DNA of 64,000 bases, taken from positions 5,299,001 through 5,363,000 of the forward strand of contig NZ_CP019630.1 in assembly GCF_001999245.1 (NCBI RefSeq), given 5' to 3'. Both the position numbers and the translations under genes were made by a program. How positions within the stretch are numbered: the stretch's first letter is position 1; each line of letters begins with the position of its first letter. Shown piece after piece: positions 35,021 to 43,935 of the stretch. The DNA is from Roseibium algicola (lineage in GTDB: Bacteria; Pseudomonadota; Alphaproteobacteria; Rhizobiales; Stappiaceae). Under the pieces are notes generated by a model. That model was not told where the DNA came from, did no database searches, and worked only from the letters and a program-made list of their open reading frames with translations.

Positions 35021-35332
35021 TCAGTCCCAACGCGAAAGACCGCGCGGGAACAGCGGTTCCTTGCATTCGAACGCGACCGGGCAACGTGGCGTATCCCGCG
35101 TCTGGCCGAACTGCGTGAACAGGACCTGGTTACGGTCGCAGTAGCTACGGTTCGAAACAAACATCGAATAGGTGTACTGCCCCGTGGTGAATACCACGGC
35201 ACCGTGCTGACGCACCATGTTCTGCGCCTGGGCACAGGTCATCTTGCGAAGGTCTGGACGTGCCTCGGCCGCCGTCGACATGACAAGGCCGGGAAGGGCA
35301 AGCGCTGCTGCGCAAAGAAGCATTTTCCGCAT
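35021..35332 (-). CDS. Small secreted four-cysteine protein
   Basis: The 103-residue product has a signal peptide (MRKMLLCAAALALPGLVMS, cut near AAEA) and a mature domain of about 75 residues with cysteines in MTCAQAQNMVRQHG, RSYCDRNQ and TPRCPVAFECKEP, able to form two disulfides. The pattern MTCAQAQxMVxxxGAVVxTTG is one I recall from small exported proteins widespread in Rhizobiales, without assigned function. AGGAG lies before the ATG at 35332, which I prefer to one nine codons upstream. Convergent with pccB. Confidence 0.8.
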   Translation of the reverse strand: MRKMLLCAAALALPGLVMSTAAEARPDLRKMTCAQAQNMVRQHGAVVFTTGQYTYSMFVSNRSYCDRNQVLFTQFGQTRDTPRCPVAFECKEPLFPRGLSRWD

Positions 35333-35495
35333 GAAAGTCTCCTGACGTGCCGTTGCCACCGGAAAGAACGCTCTGAAGGTTTAGTCTAACAGAACGGTCC
35401 GGAAAGGTGGTGACAGGAGAAGTGTGCACCAACTTGTGGCGCGCAAATGTGATTGCGAGCACATAAATCGCATCGGTCAGAACTCTAACCGGATT

Positions 35496-35966
35496 TTACC
35501 GCGTATTCTGGGCCATCTGGCTGGAGCAGACAGACCCCGCCATGGCTTCTCGCACGCCGTTCAGGGAAAAGCCCGAATAGCGTCTGTCTTCCAGTTGCAC
35601 GGCGAATTTTACCGAAGAGCGCAACCGGTGCCAGAAATAGGTCATGTTATCGGAACAGGCCGGACAGTCATTGTAAATGTAACCGTCGTTTCCGGCCCTG
35701 AACTTGATCAGCTTGTGATCCAGTTCGACCAGGACTGTGGATCCGGGGTCTGGCCTGCGACCCTTGATGCGCACGCCGATGAGGGTGTTCCTGACGGCAT
35801 GATTGGGCGGGCACCAGATCGTGAACCGTGCTCCTGAAGAGCTTTCGGTCCAGTAGCGCTCGTAGCCATACGCCGTGTCGGTATGCCACTTGCCGTAATC
35901 GGCTGCGATTGCCGGCAAGCTCGTGGCAAGTGTCAGGTAGAAAAAAGAAAAGAGGGCGGTGCGCAT
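35496..35966 (-). CDS. Secreted protein of unknown family, paralogue of the gene at 36086
   Basis: The 156-residue product has a signal peptide (MRTALFSFFYLTLATSLPAIAA) and a mature domain with GYERYWTESSSGARFTIWCPP, NDCPACSDNMTYFWHRLRSS and GFSLNGVREAMAGSVC. It aligns along its whole length with its neighbour, sharing a WC, a CxAC pair, the WHRLRSS core and a final Cys. I do not recognise a named family. The start is the ATG at 35966; one ten codons upstream would precede the signal peptide with non-hydrophobic residues. Function unknown; periplasmic or outer-surface location is implied. Confidence 0.75.
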   Translation of the reverse strand: MRTALFSFFYLTLATSLPAIAADYGKWHTDTAYGYERYWTESSSGARFTIWCPPNHAVRNTLIGVRIKGRRPDPGSTVLVELDHKLIKFRAGNDGYIYNDCPACSDNMTYFWHRLRSSVKFAVQLEDRRYSGFSLNGVREAMAGSVCSSQMAQNTR

Positions 35967-36043
35967 CGAGCCGTTTCCGTAATCTGTCACCGACAAAACT
36001 ACAGGTGTCCTGTTAAAAGCCCTTCAATCAAGAAAGCAATCTA

Positions 36044-36079
36044 GCGGCCTGGCATGCCACAAGGGCTTGGCCAGGCCGC
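36044..36079 (-). terminator. Possible terminator hairpin between the paralogous secreted-protein genes
   Basis: A perfect 10-bp stem (GCGGCCTGGC / GCCAGGCCGC) with a 16-base loop lies just beyond the stop of the minus-strand gene at 36086. On that strand it is followed by TAGATTGCTTTC, a poor T-tract, so it may be a pause or processing structure rather than a full terminator. Confidence 0.4.
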
Positions 36080-36085
36080 CATGCG

Positions 36086-36562
36086 TCAGGACCTGGGATG
36101 TTGTTTCTGCCAGTCGGTCGGGCAAACGTTTCCAGGAATGATTTTCTGAGCGCCGCGCAGGGAAAATCCTGCATAGCTGTCATCTTGAAATTTCACCGCA
36201 AGGGAATGGGATGACCGCAAACGGTGCCAGACATAGCCGAAGCTGTCGGAACACGCGGCGCAACCCGTTTCCACGTATCCCTGCTCGTTGATTGGCAGCT
36301 CCAGGATCTCGCGGTCCATGATCAATTTGATCCTGCTGCGTGGTGGCGGCATTTTTCCGTCGATATCAATATGAAGCAGGGTGCCGTTGATCCGGCGTTT
36401 CGGATGACACCAGACTACGAAGTTCGCGCCAAGGTTGTTGGTGGTCCAATAACGTGTAAAGCCATTGATTTCGCCGCTCTTCCACTTGCCGGCGGTTTCC
36501 GCCAGTGCGGAAGTTGGTAGTAAAGCACTCGCAATAATTGCCGCTGAAAGGATGCGTTTCAT
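36086..36562 (-). CDS. Secreted protein of unknown family, paralogue of the gene at 35496
   Basis: The 158-residue product starts with a clear signal peptide (MKRILSAAIIASALLPTSALAE). The mature part reads GFTRYWTTNNLGANFVVWCHP, GYVETGCAACSDSFGYVWHRLRSS and GFSLRGAQKIIPGNVC, matching its neighbour position by position at WC, CxAC, WHRLRSS and the final Cys, but with most other positions changed. The pair is therefore an old tandem duplication. Four conserved cysteines suggest two disulfides. No function can be assigned. It is transcribed divergently from pccA. Confidence 0.78.
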   Translation of the reverse strand: MKRILSAAIIASALLPTSALAETAGKWKSGEINGFTRYWTTNNLGANFVVWCHPKRRINGTLLHIDIDGKMPPPRSRIKLIMDREILELPINEQGYVETGCAACSDSFGYVWHRLRSSHSLAVKFQDDSYAGFSLRGAQKIIPGNVCPTDWQKQHPRS

Positions 36563-36786
36563 TTATTTGTTCCCCATTGCCTTGGTAATTCCTGCAATAA
36601 GTTTATTAAAATTCGGATAAATAGACGCTTTTCCGCGGAACTACCTTTGGCCGGTCCTTGTCGCGACATGCCGTTTTTGAGTGTTTGGGCAACTATCCGC
36701 AAAATCACGTCTCGCCCTTTGGATAAGTTGCGTGCCAAAGTGGCGCAGCCTACAAAATGGAAAATCGTCCAGCTGGGTGGAAATTC

Positions 36787-38799
36787 ATGTTCTCCAAAAT
36801 ACTAGTCGCCAACCGTGGTGAGATTGCCTGTCGCGTCATCAAGACGGCCCGCCGTATGGGCATAAAGACAGTTGCGGTCTATTCCGATGCCGATCGCGAT
36901 GCCCTTCATGTGGAAATGGCAGACGAAGCGGTTCACATCGGTCCCGCGGCAGCGTCGGAATCCTATCTGATCGCCGACAAGATCATCGCGGCCTGCAAGG
37001 AGACCGGGGCTGAAGCCGTGCATCCGGGCTATGGCTTCCTGTCCGAACGCGCCAGCTTTCCCGAAGCGCTGGCGAAGGAAGGCATTGTCTGGATCGGCCC
37101 GAACCCGCGCGCCATCATGGCCATGGGCGACAAGATCGAATCCAAGAAATTCGCCAATGAGGCCAAGGTCAGCACGGTGCCGGGTTATCTTGGCGTCATA
37201 GAAAGTCCGGAGCAGGCCGTCGAAATTGCAGCGGACATTGGCTACCCGGTCATGATCAAGGCGTCCGCGGGTGGTGGCGGCAAGGGCATGCGCATCGCCT
37301 GGAATGCGGATGAGGTGCGGGATGGCTACACCCGCTCGAAATCCGAGGCGGCGTCTTCCTTCGGCGACGATCGGGTTTTCATCGAGAAATTCATCGAAAA
37401 CCCGCGCCATATTGAAATCCAGGTCCTGGGCGACAAGCACGGCAATGCGATTTACCTGGGCGAGCGTGAATGCTCGATCCAGCGGCGCAACCAGAAGGTC
37501 ATCGAAGAGGCGCCGTCGCCTCTGCTCGATGAGGAAACGCGCCGCAAGATGGGTGAGCAGGCCGTCGCGCTTGCGAAGGCCGTCGACTACGACAGCGCCG
37601 GCACGGTCGAGTTCGTCGCCGGGCAGGACAAGAGCTTCTTCTTCCTGGAAATGAACACGCGCCTGCAGGTGGAGCACCCGGTGACCGAACTGATCACCGG
37701 CATCGATCTGGTTGAGCAGATGATCCGCGTTGCCGCCGGCGAGAAACTGGACCTTGCCCAGGAAGACGTCAAGCTGAACGGCTGGGCGGTCGAAAGCCGT
37801 ATTTATGCGGAAGATCCCTACCGCAATTTCCTGCCGTCCATTGGCCGGCTTGTGCGTTACCGGCCGCCGGCGGAAGAAGCCAGCAACGGGATTACTGTCC
37901 GCAACGATACCGGCGTTGTCGAGGGTTCGGAAATTTCGATGTTCTACGACCCGATGATCGCAAAGCTGATCACCCATGCGCCGACACGGGCGGAGGCGAT
38001 CGATGCGATGAGTTCAGCTCTGGATGCGTTTTACGTCGACGGTATTCAGCACAATGTGCCGTTTCTGACTGCGCTGATGAACCATCCGCGCTGGCGGTCG
38101 GGCGAGTTGGCTACCAGTTTCATCGCAGACGAATATCCGGACGGCTTCGAGCCGGCGGTTCCCGATGACGAGGCCTATGCGGTTCTTGCAGCCGTTGCCC
38201 TGTCCATGGGGGCGTTGCAACGCGAGCGTCTGGACCACCTGCCCGGGCGGTTGCGGGCCCATTCCGGTGCCATCCGCGAAGATTGGGTGATCAAGCTCGA
38301 CAAGACCTATGTTCCGATCCGGCTTGCTGCCGGGTATCCGGGGACGCCCGTCGAAATTGATGTCGCGATCGGCGATGGCCCCGTTGTCAATGTGGAAGCT
38401 GACTGGGCGCCAGGTGATCCGCTCTGGTCCGGAAAAGTCGGCACGAAGGATGTGACTGTACAGGTCCGGACCCTGCGCGGTGGCTACCGCCTCGACTGGC
38501 AGGGCTATTCCGTAGTCGCGAAAGTGATGACACCGCGGATTGCCGAGCTGGATGCCCTGATGCCGGAGAAGCTGCCGCCGGACACGTCGAAGATGCTGCT
38601 GTGCCCGATGCCTGGTCTGGTGGTGTCCATCGCGGTGGCCGAAGGACAGGAAGTCAAGGCAGGTGAGCAGCTTGCCGTCGTTGAGGCCATGAAGATGGAA
38701 AACGTGCTGAGAGCGGAGCGCGACTGTGTCGTGAGTGCCATCAAGGCAACTCCCGGCGACAGCCTTGCCGTTGACGCCGTGATCATGGAGTTTTCCTGA
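36787..38799 (+). CDS. pccA: Propionyl-CoA carboxylase alpha (biotin) subunit
   Basis: PccA carboxylates its own biotin using ATP and bicarbonate and supplies PccB. The 670-residue product has the biotin carboxylase domain (about residues 1-445, with KILVANRGEIACRVI, the ATP-binding KASAGGGGKGMRIA and EMNTRLQVEHPVTE), a linker/BT domain, and a C-terminal biotinyl domain with AMKMEN, biotin attached at Lys636, 35 residues from the end. I chose the ATG at 36787, which gives the canonical MFSKILVANRGE and has GGTGGA upstream; an ATG ten codons earlier is unlikely. The mutase step is not encoded in this window. Confidence 0.95.
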   Translation: MFSKILVANRGEIACRVIKTARRMGIKTVAVYSDADRDALHVEMADEAVHIGPAAASESYLIADKIIAACKETGAEAVHPGYGFLSERASFPEALAKEGIVWIGPNPRAIMAMGDKIESKKFANEAKVSTVPGYLGVIESPEQAVEIAADIGYPVMIKASAGGGGKGMRIAWNADEVRDGYTRSKSEAASSFGDDRVFIEKFIENPRHIEIQVLGDKHGNAIYLGERECSIQRRNQKVIEEAPSPLLDEETRRKMGEQAVALAKAVDYDSAGTVEFVAGQDKSFFFLEMNTRLQVEHPVTELITGIDLVEQMIRVAAGEKLDLAQEDVKLNGWAVESRIYAEDPYRNFLPSIGRLVRYRPPAEEASNGITVRNDTGVVEGSEISMFYDPMIAKLITHAPTRAEAIDAMSSALDAFYVDGIQHNVPFLTALMNHPRWRSGELATSFIADEYPDGFEPAVPDDEAYAVLAAVALSMGALQRERLDHLPGRLRAHSGAIREDWVIKLDKTYVPIRLAAGYPGTPVEIDVAIGDGPVVNVEADWAPGDPLWSGKVGTKDVTVQVRTLRGGYRLDWQGYSVVAKVMTPRIAELDALMPEKLPPDTSKMLLCPMPGLVVSIAVAEGQEVKAGEQLAVVEAMKMENVLRAERDCVVSAIKATPGDSLAVDAVIMEFS

Positions 38800-38915
38800 T
38801 CCGGGGTGATGCGCCTAACGCAGCCTGATTGACAGGCATCGGATACTGCCGATATTCAGCGGCCTGCGACCATCCGGTCCAGGCCGCTTTCTTTTTCAAT
38901 ACGTTGCGGGGCATC

Positions 38916-39569
38916 ATGACGACTTCGACCATTCTGTTCGATCTGGACGGAACCCTGACTGACCCCTTTGAAGGCATCACCCGTTCAATCGGGTATGCGG
39001 TTGAAAAGATGGGTGGGCAGGCACCTGATGTGGAAGAGCTGCGCTGGTGCATCGGGCCGCCGCTCTGGGACAGCTTCAAGGTTCTTCTGGGATCGGAAGA
39101 CAAGGCTGTGCTGGATCAGGCCGTAGCCTTTTACCGCGAGCGCTACACGGTAACGGGACTGTTCGAGAATTCGCTGATCGAGGGTATTCCCGAACTGCTG
39201 ACAACACTCAGGAAAGACGGGTTTCTTCTTCACGTCTGTACCTCAAAACCCCACAGTTACGCAGGTCGGATCGTTGAGCATTTCGGCCTGATGGACTTTT
39301 TCGGAAAGGTCTACGGTGCGGAGTTGGACGGCACGCGGTCCGCGAAGGCCGAGCTGATCGCGCATATCCTGAGCGAGGAAAACATCCAGGCGTCGGAGAC
39401 GGTCATGGTTGGTGATCGCAAGCATGACCTTGTTGGGGCAAACGCCAACGCAGTGGCAGGCATTGGCGTTTTGTGGGGCTACGGTAGCCGTGAAGAATTG
39501 GCCGCCGAAAATCCGGTATTGATAGCAGATAGGCCTCAAGACATAGCCGCGTATTTCGCGACCCACTAA
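38916..39569 (+). CDS. HAD-superfamily hydrolase (phosphoglycolate phosphatase-like)
   Basis: The 217-residue product starts MTTSTILFDLDGTLTDPFEG, with HAD motif I at DLDGTLTD, motif II in LLHVCTSKP, which also supplies a Lys, and motif IV MVGDRKHDLVGA. The cap domain lies after motif I. The GDRKHD motif and the HVCTSKP segment are typical of the HAD IA group annotated as phosphoglycolate phosphatase or 5'-nucleotidase-like. I chose the ATG at 38916 over a longer frame because homology starts there. A weak GCGGGGC precedes it. No operon partner is clear; a second HAD IA gene lies at 24556. Confidence 0.87.
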   Translation: MTTSTILFDLDGTLTDPFEGITRSIGYAVEKMGGQAPDVEELRWCIGPPLWDSFKVLLGSEDKAVLDQAVAFYRERYTVTGLFENSLIEGIPELLTTLRKDGFLLHVCTSKPHSYAGRIVEHFGLMDFFGKVYGAELDGTRSAKAELIAHILSEENIQASETVMVGDRKHDLVGANANAVAGIGVLWGYGSREELAAENPVLIADRPQDIAAYFATH

Positions 39570-39679
39570 TGGCGTCCATTCCGACACTGCGGCAATGAGA
39601 GTGGCTTCTTGTTGCCGGCAAACTTTCTTAACTCCGAATTTATCGATTTTCCCGTAGGTTAAGCTCAAAGGAGTGCGCC

Positions 39680-40972
39680 TTGGCAGAACGGATGCATGCA
39701 ACGGATACCCAAAATACGTCGGTACCGTCTGAAAAGGCGGTTGACGTCGGGTATTATTCGCCTGCCAAAAGACCGCCGCCGTCGCTTCCAGCCGGTTACG
39801 TCCTGCACCAGGTCACTGTCCAGCCGCTATCCTCTTGCCCGTTTCAGGTCTGTCTTCTGGATGTCGGGGCGACGGGGGAATTGCCGACCTGCGATTTTCA
39901 CAGAATACGGGATACGACCCTCATCATCGCATGTTCGTCGGGAGAACTGGCAGCTAAAACTCAGCTGACATTGCTGGAAGGCGGTGTGGATGATGTTGTC
40001 GACGCCGACGACACGGACCTTCTGCTGCTTGCCCTTAAACGCGCAGAACTCGTGATCGCGCGGCAGGGTGGGCTGTTCCGCAAATGCCGCGATCTCGCCA
40101 TTGAGAGGGATAACCTTCAGTCAGCAATCGACAACCTGCCTTCACCCATCTTCTTCAAGAACCGGGCTGGCATCTACAGCGGCTGCAACAAGGCTTTTGA
40201 AGCGTTTATCGGATTGCCGGCCAGCAAGGTGAACGGCGCCAGTGTTTATGACGTAGCACCAGCTGAATTGGCAAAGGTCTATGAAGCGGCCGACGAAGAA
40301 CTGATGCAGCAGGGGGGTGTTCAGATCTATGAGGCGGACGTTTGCTATGCTGATGGTGAGCGCCGAACGGTGACCTTCCACAAGGCTGTTACACGTGACC
40401 GGGTCTCCGGCGAGGTGAACGGCCTTGCTGGTTCCATGCTCGACATCACTGAACGCAAACGTCTGGAAGAGCAGCTCAAGTGGGCAGCAGAGCGCGATGC
40501 GCTGACAGAGGCCTACAACCGTCGCAGGTTTTTCGAGCTGGCGGCTGCAGCAAAGGAACGGGCACAAAAGACGTCAGCCAGCCTGTCCATCCTTGTGCTG
40601 GACGTTGACCATTTCAAACTGATCAACGATCGATACGGCCATGCCTGCGGCGATGCAGCGCTCAATCATCTTGTCGGCCTGCTGAAACGTGAACTTCAAG
40701 AGCCGCATATCTTTGCAAGGGCAGGCGGTGAGGAGTTCTATTGCCTGCTGGAAGGGTGCGACCTCAATGAAGCGTTCGAAATCGCCGAGCGCATTCGAAA
40801 GGCCGTCGAAACCGTGCCCCACTTGCATGATCAGCAGCTCATCTCGATGCGGGTCAGCATAGGGGCTGCCACCGTTCGTGACGGCGAGAAAATCAGCCAG
40901 ACCATCGCCAGGGCTGATGAAGCGCTATACAGCGCCAAGCAGGCTGGCAGAAATCGGGTTTGCGTGGCCTGA
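39680..40972 (+). CDS. PAS-GGDEF diguanylate cyclase
   Basis: The protein would synthesise the second messenger cyclic di-GMP. The 430-residue product has an N-terminal region (about 50-130) that looks like a degenerate receiver domain (LTLLEGGVDDVVDADDTDLL), a PAS domain (about 140-260, ending GLAGSMLDITERKRLEEQLK) and a C-terminal GGDEF domain (about 270-430) with the intact active-site signature AGGEEFY. No RxxD inhibitory site lies five residues before GGEEF, so product inhibition at that site is not expected. No TM segment is seen. The start is a TTG with AAAGGAG six bases upstream; ATG at 39689 is the alternative. Confidence 0.9.
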   Translation: MAERMHATDTQNTSVPSEKAVDVGYYSPAKRPPPSLPAGYVLHQVTVQPLSSCPFQVCLLDVGATGELPTCDFHRIRDTTLIIACSSGELAAKTQLTLLEGGVDDVVDADDTDLLLLALKRAELVIARQGGLFRKCRDLAIERDNLQSAIDNLPSPIFFKNRAGIYSGCNKAFEAFIGLPASKVNGASVYDVAPAELAKVYEAADEELMQQGGVQIYEADVCYADGERRTVTFHKAVTRDRVSGEVNGLAGSMLDITERKRLEEQLKWAAERDALTEAYNRRRFFELAAAAKERAQKTSASLSILVLDVDHFKLINDRYGHACGDAALNHLVGLLKRELQEPHIFARAGGEEFYCLLEGCDLNEAFEIAERIRKAVETVPHLHDQQLISMRVSIGAATVRDGEKISQTIARADEALYSAKQAGRNRVCVA

Positions 40973-41051
40973 TGTGCCGTTGACGTGCCTTTCGGCATGC
41001 TTCCACTATTGCATCCTGTCTATTTCAGGGATACTGAAAGCTCTTGGAGAG

Positions 41052-41220
<169 letters not shown>

Positions 41221-41310
41221 TGACCGCCGCCAGTTGTTGATAGGCCGGTGGGCGTGTGTCTTTTGAGACTGTTCTGAACGATGACGGAACGGATCGCAGA
41301 TAGGACGCCC

Positions 41311-42201
41311 ATGTCTACCAATTCGAAGAAGCCCATATTCGCTGCACTTGCCATGATCGGGGCAGGGGCTTCGTTTGCCATCGTGAACGGCGCCCTGCAG
41401 GCCTCGACCATGCAACTGGGCGTACCATCAACGTCCGCGGCCTTCTGGCAATATGCGCTGGGCCTTCTCGTTGGCCTGCCATTCGTCCTGCGGCGCGGCT
41501 TTTCCGCCTTGAAGACACATCAGATCGGATGGCATCTGGCGCGGGGTGTTCTTGCGGTAATCGGGATCCAGTTGTGGGTCGCCGGTCTTGCGCAGGTCGA
41601 GATCTGGCAGGCAATCGCCTTGGTGATGACTTCGCCGTTTTTCGTGATCATTGGCGCCAAGCTGTTCTTCAGGGAACGGGTTGGCCTGATCCGGTGGCTC
41701 GCGACGTTGGCGGGCTTTTCCGGCGGCATGGTGATTCTGGAGCCCTGGACGGAAGGCTTCAGCCTGGCAGCACTTTTGCCGGTCGGGGCAGCTGCATTCT
41801 GGGCAGGAACTTCGCTCGTCACCAAAAAGCTGACTGCAACTGAAGATGCCGATTCCATCACCATCTACCTGCTGCTGCTCCTGACACCGGTCAATGCACT
41901 GCTTGCGCTGGGAGAGGGCGGTATCGTGCCAACCGGTCCGGCGCTGTGGCTGCTCGTGGGGGCCGGCGCCCTGACTGTGCTGGCAAACTACCTGCTGACC
42001 CTTGCCTACCAGAAGGCCGATGCGGCCTTCGTGCAGCCTTTCGACCACCTGAAGCTTCCGCTGAATATAGCGGTCGGCTTCTTCGCTTTCGGTTTTGCAC
42101 CGAGCGGTGCATTCTGGCCGGGTGCGCTGGTGATTGTCGGTGCGTCGCTGCTGGTCATGCTGGACGAGCAAAAGCGCGATACGCAAGTGTCCACAGCCTG
42201 A
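41311..42201 (+). CDS. ribN: RibN-type riboflavin transporter (EamA/DMT family)
   Basis: A 296-residue DMT-superfamily membrane protein with about ten TM helices in two EamA repeats (first ending GLAQVEIWQAIALVMTSP; second ending VGASLLVMLDEQK). RibN was named in Rhizobium and other proteobacteria as an importer of riboflavin encoded downstream of an FMN riboswitch, and that context is present here. The assignment rests on the riboswitch plus the family, since EamA proteins carry diverse substrates. I chose the ATG at 41311, with AGGA five bases upstream; the ATG at 41281 (306 residues) is possible. Confidence 0.88.
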   Translation: MSTNSKKPIFAALAMIGAGASFAIVNGALQASTMQLGVPSTSAAFWQYALGLLVGLPFVLRRGFSALKTHQIGWHLARGVLAVIGIQLWVAGLAQVEIWQAIALVMTSPFFVIIGAKLFFRERVGLIRWLATLAGFSGGMVILEPWTEGFSLAALLPVGAAAFWAGTSLVTKKLTATEDADSITIYLLLLLTPVNALLALGEGGIVPTGPALWLLVGAGALTVLANYLLTLAYQKADAAFVQPFDHLKLPLNIAVGFFAFGFAPSGAFWPGALVIVGASLLVMLDEQKRDTQVSTA

Positions 42202-42274
42202 AGCACACGCAGGCGTTTGCGAACGGACAGGTTTGCACTAAGCTTTTGCAGCATCGCGAACTTCGGAGACCTGA

Positions 42275-42562
42275 ATGACCGCCGATCCATTGACCGTTCA
42301 CGTGCTGATTGAGGGCAGGGTCCAGGGTGTTGGGTACCGCGCCTGGTGTGCGGGTGAAGCTGAAGACAGGGCACTGGCCGGCTGGGTGCGCAATCTCAGC
42401 TCCGGTGGGGTCGAAGCCGTGTTTTCAGGCCCGTCCGATACCGTTGTCGACATGCTGGATGTGCTCTGGCATGGGCCGTCTCTTGCAAGGGTAAACCTGG
42501 TCAAGGACCTTGAGCCGGTAGAGCCCTGCTCGGGTGCCTTTGAGGTGCGCGATACGGCTTAA
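42275..42562 (+). CDS. acyP: Acylphosphatase
   Basis: Acylphosphatase hydrolyses carboxyl-phosphate bonds of small acyl phosphates. The 95-residue product has the family signature VHVLIEGRVQGVGYRAWC, including the catalytic Arg in VQGVGYR, and the Asn of the second motif in GWVRNLSSGGVEAVFSG. Length is normal. It ends 144 bases before sqdB and follows ribN at 73 bases; neither relationship implies a shared function. The protein has one cysteine after the signature. Confidence 0.95.
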   Translation: MTADPLTVHVLIEGRVQGVGYRAWCAGEAEDRALAGWVRNLSSGGVEAVFSGPSDTVVDMLDVLWHGPSLARVNLVKDLEPVEPCSGAFEVRDTA

Positions 42563-42706
42563 CCGGCTGTGGCCAATCGTCTTTTCTATATCAATCGCGA
42601 CATTCGAAGTTGAGTTGTCACGGAAATATCGCAATGATCTGATCTTTCAGATGAAGCAATCGGTGCCGCACGGTCGGTGCCGAAACGTGAAACCGGGAGA
42701 TTTTCA

Positions 42707-43927
42707 GTGAAGATTGCGATACTTGGCGGTGATGGTTTTGTCGGCTGGCCCACATCCTTGCATTTGTCGGATCAGGGCCATGAAGTTCATATCATCGACA
42801 ATCTGAGCCGTCGCTGGATCGATGCCGAACTAGGCGTGCAATCGCTGACGCCCATGGATTCGATCCAGGAACGCACCCGGATCTGGAAGCAGGAAACCGG
42901 CAATACAATCCGGTTCCACCTGATCGATATTGCCCGCGACTACGAAGTGTTCAAGGCCTGGCTTGCAGACAACCGGCCGGATGCCATCATCCACTTCGCC
43001 GAACAGCGCGCTGCGCCCTATTCGATGAAATCGGATCAGCACAAGAACTACACGGTCAACAACAACGTCAATGCCACGCACCATCTGCTCAACGCGATGG
43101 TGGAGCTGGATCTCGATGCGCATCTTGTCCACCTCGGCACCATGGGCGTCTACGGCTATTCCAGTGTCGGCGCGGCAATTCCGGAAGGCTATCTGTCGGT
43201 TGACGTCGAGACCCTGAACGGCTCCAAAGCGGCTCAGGAAATTCTTTATCCGGCCAACCCCGGCTCGATCTATCACATGACCAAGTGCCTGGATCAGCTG
43301 TTGTTCCAGTTCTACGCCAAGAACGACGGGCTAAAGATCACCGACCTGCACCAGGGGATCGTCTGGGGTACGCATACGGAACAGACCCTTCGCCACAAAC
43401 AGCTGATCAACCGGTTCGACTATGACGGCGACTATGGCACGGTTCTGAACCGGTTCCTGATCCAGGCAGCCATCGGCTATCCACTGACGGTTCATGGCAC
43501 CGGTGGCCAGACACGGGCTTTCATCCATATCCAGGATTCGGTTCGCTGCATTGAACTGGCATTGAAGAACCCGCCGAAAAAGGGCGACCGGGTCAAGGTG
43601 TTCAACCAGATGACCGAGACCCACCGGGTGCGGGATCTGGCAGAGTTGATTTCCCGTCTTACCGGCGCGAAGGTTGCCTATCTGCCAAACCCGCGCAAGG
43701 AAGCGGCGGAAAACGATCTGGTTGTCGAGAACAAGCAGTTCCTGGAACTGGGCCTCAATCCGATCACGCTGGAAGAAGGCCTGTTGAGCGAGGTGGTGGA
43801 CGTCGCGAAGAACTTTGCCTACCGCGTCGACCGCAGCCGAGTACCGGCAGTGTCCGCCTGGACCAAGGAAATTGCCGACGAGATCGAACGAGATCCGGAA
43901 CATCCGCGTCTGAAATCCGTCTCCTGA
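42707..43927 (+). CDS. sqdB: UDP-sulfoquinovose synthase (GTG start)
   Basis: SqdB converts UDP-glucose plus sulfite to UDP-sulfoquinovose for sulfolipid (SQDG) synthesis. The 406-residue SDR-fold protein has the NAD-binding glycine motif AILGGDGFVGWP, the catalytic Thr in HLGTMGVYG, the YxxxK pair in YHMTKCLDQ and the substrate-binding LFQFYAKNDGLKITDLHQG region highly conserved in SQD1/SqdB. The GTG at 42707 is preferred because GGGAGA lies six bases before it and the product then begins MKIAILGGDG. sqdD and sqdC follow closely on the same strand. Confidence 0.95.
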   Translation: MKIAILGGDGFVGWPTSLHLSDQGHEVHIIDNLSRRWIDAELGVQSLTPMDSIQERTRIWKQETGNTIRFHLIDIARDYEVFKAWLADNRPDAIIHFAEQRAAPYSMKSDQHKNYTVNNNVNATHHLLNAMVELDLDAHLVHLGTMGVYGYSSVGAAIPEGYLSVDVETLNGSKAAQEILYPANPGSIYHMTKCLDQLLFQFYAKNDGLKITDLHQGIVWGTHTEQTLRHKQLINRFDYDGDYGTVLNRFLIQAAIGYPLTVHGTGGQTRAFIHIQDSVRCIELALKNPPKKGDRVKVFNQMTETHRVRDLAELISRLTGAKVAYLPNPRKEAAENDLVVENKQFLELGLNPITLEEGLLSEVVDVAKNFAYRVDRSRVPAVSAWTKEIADEIERDPEHPRLKSVS

Positions 43928-43935
43928 GGCCGGGA

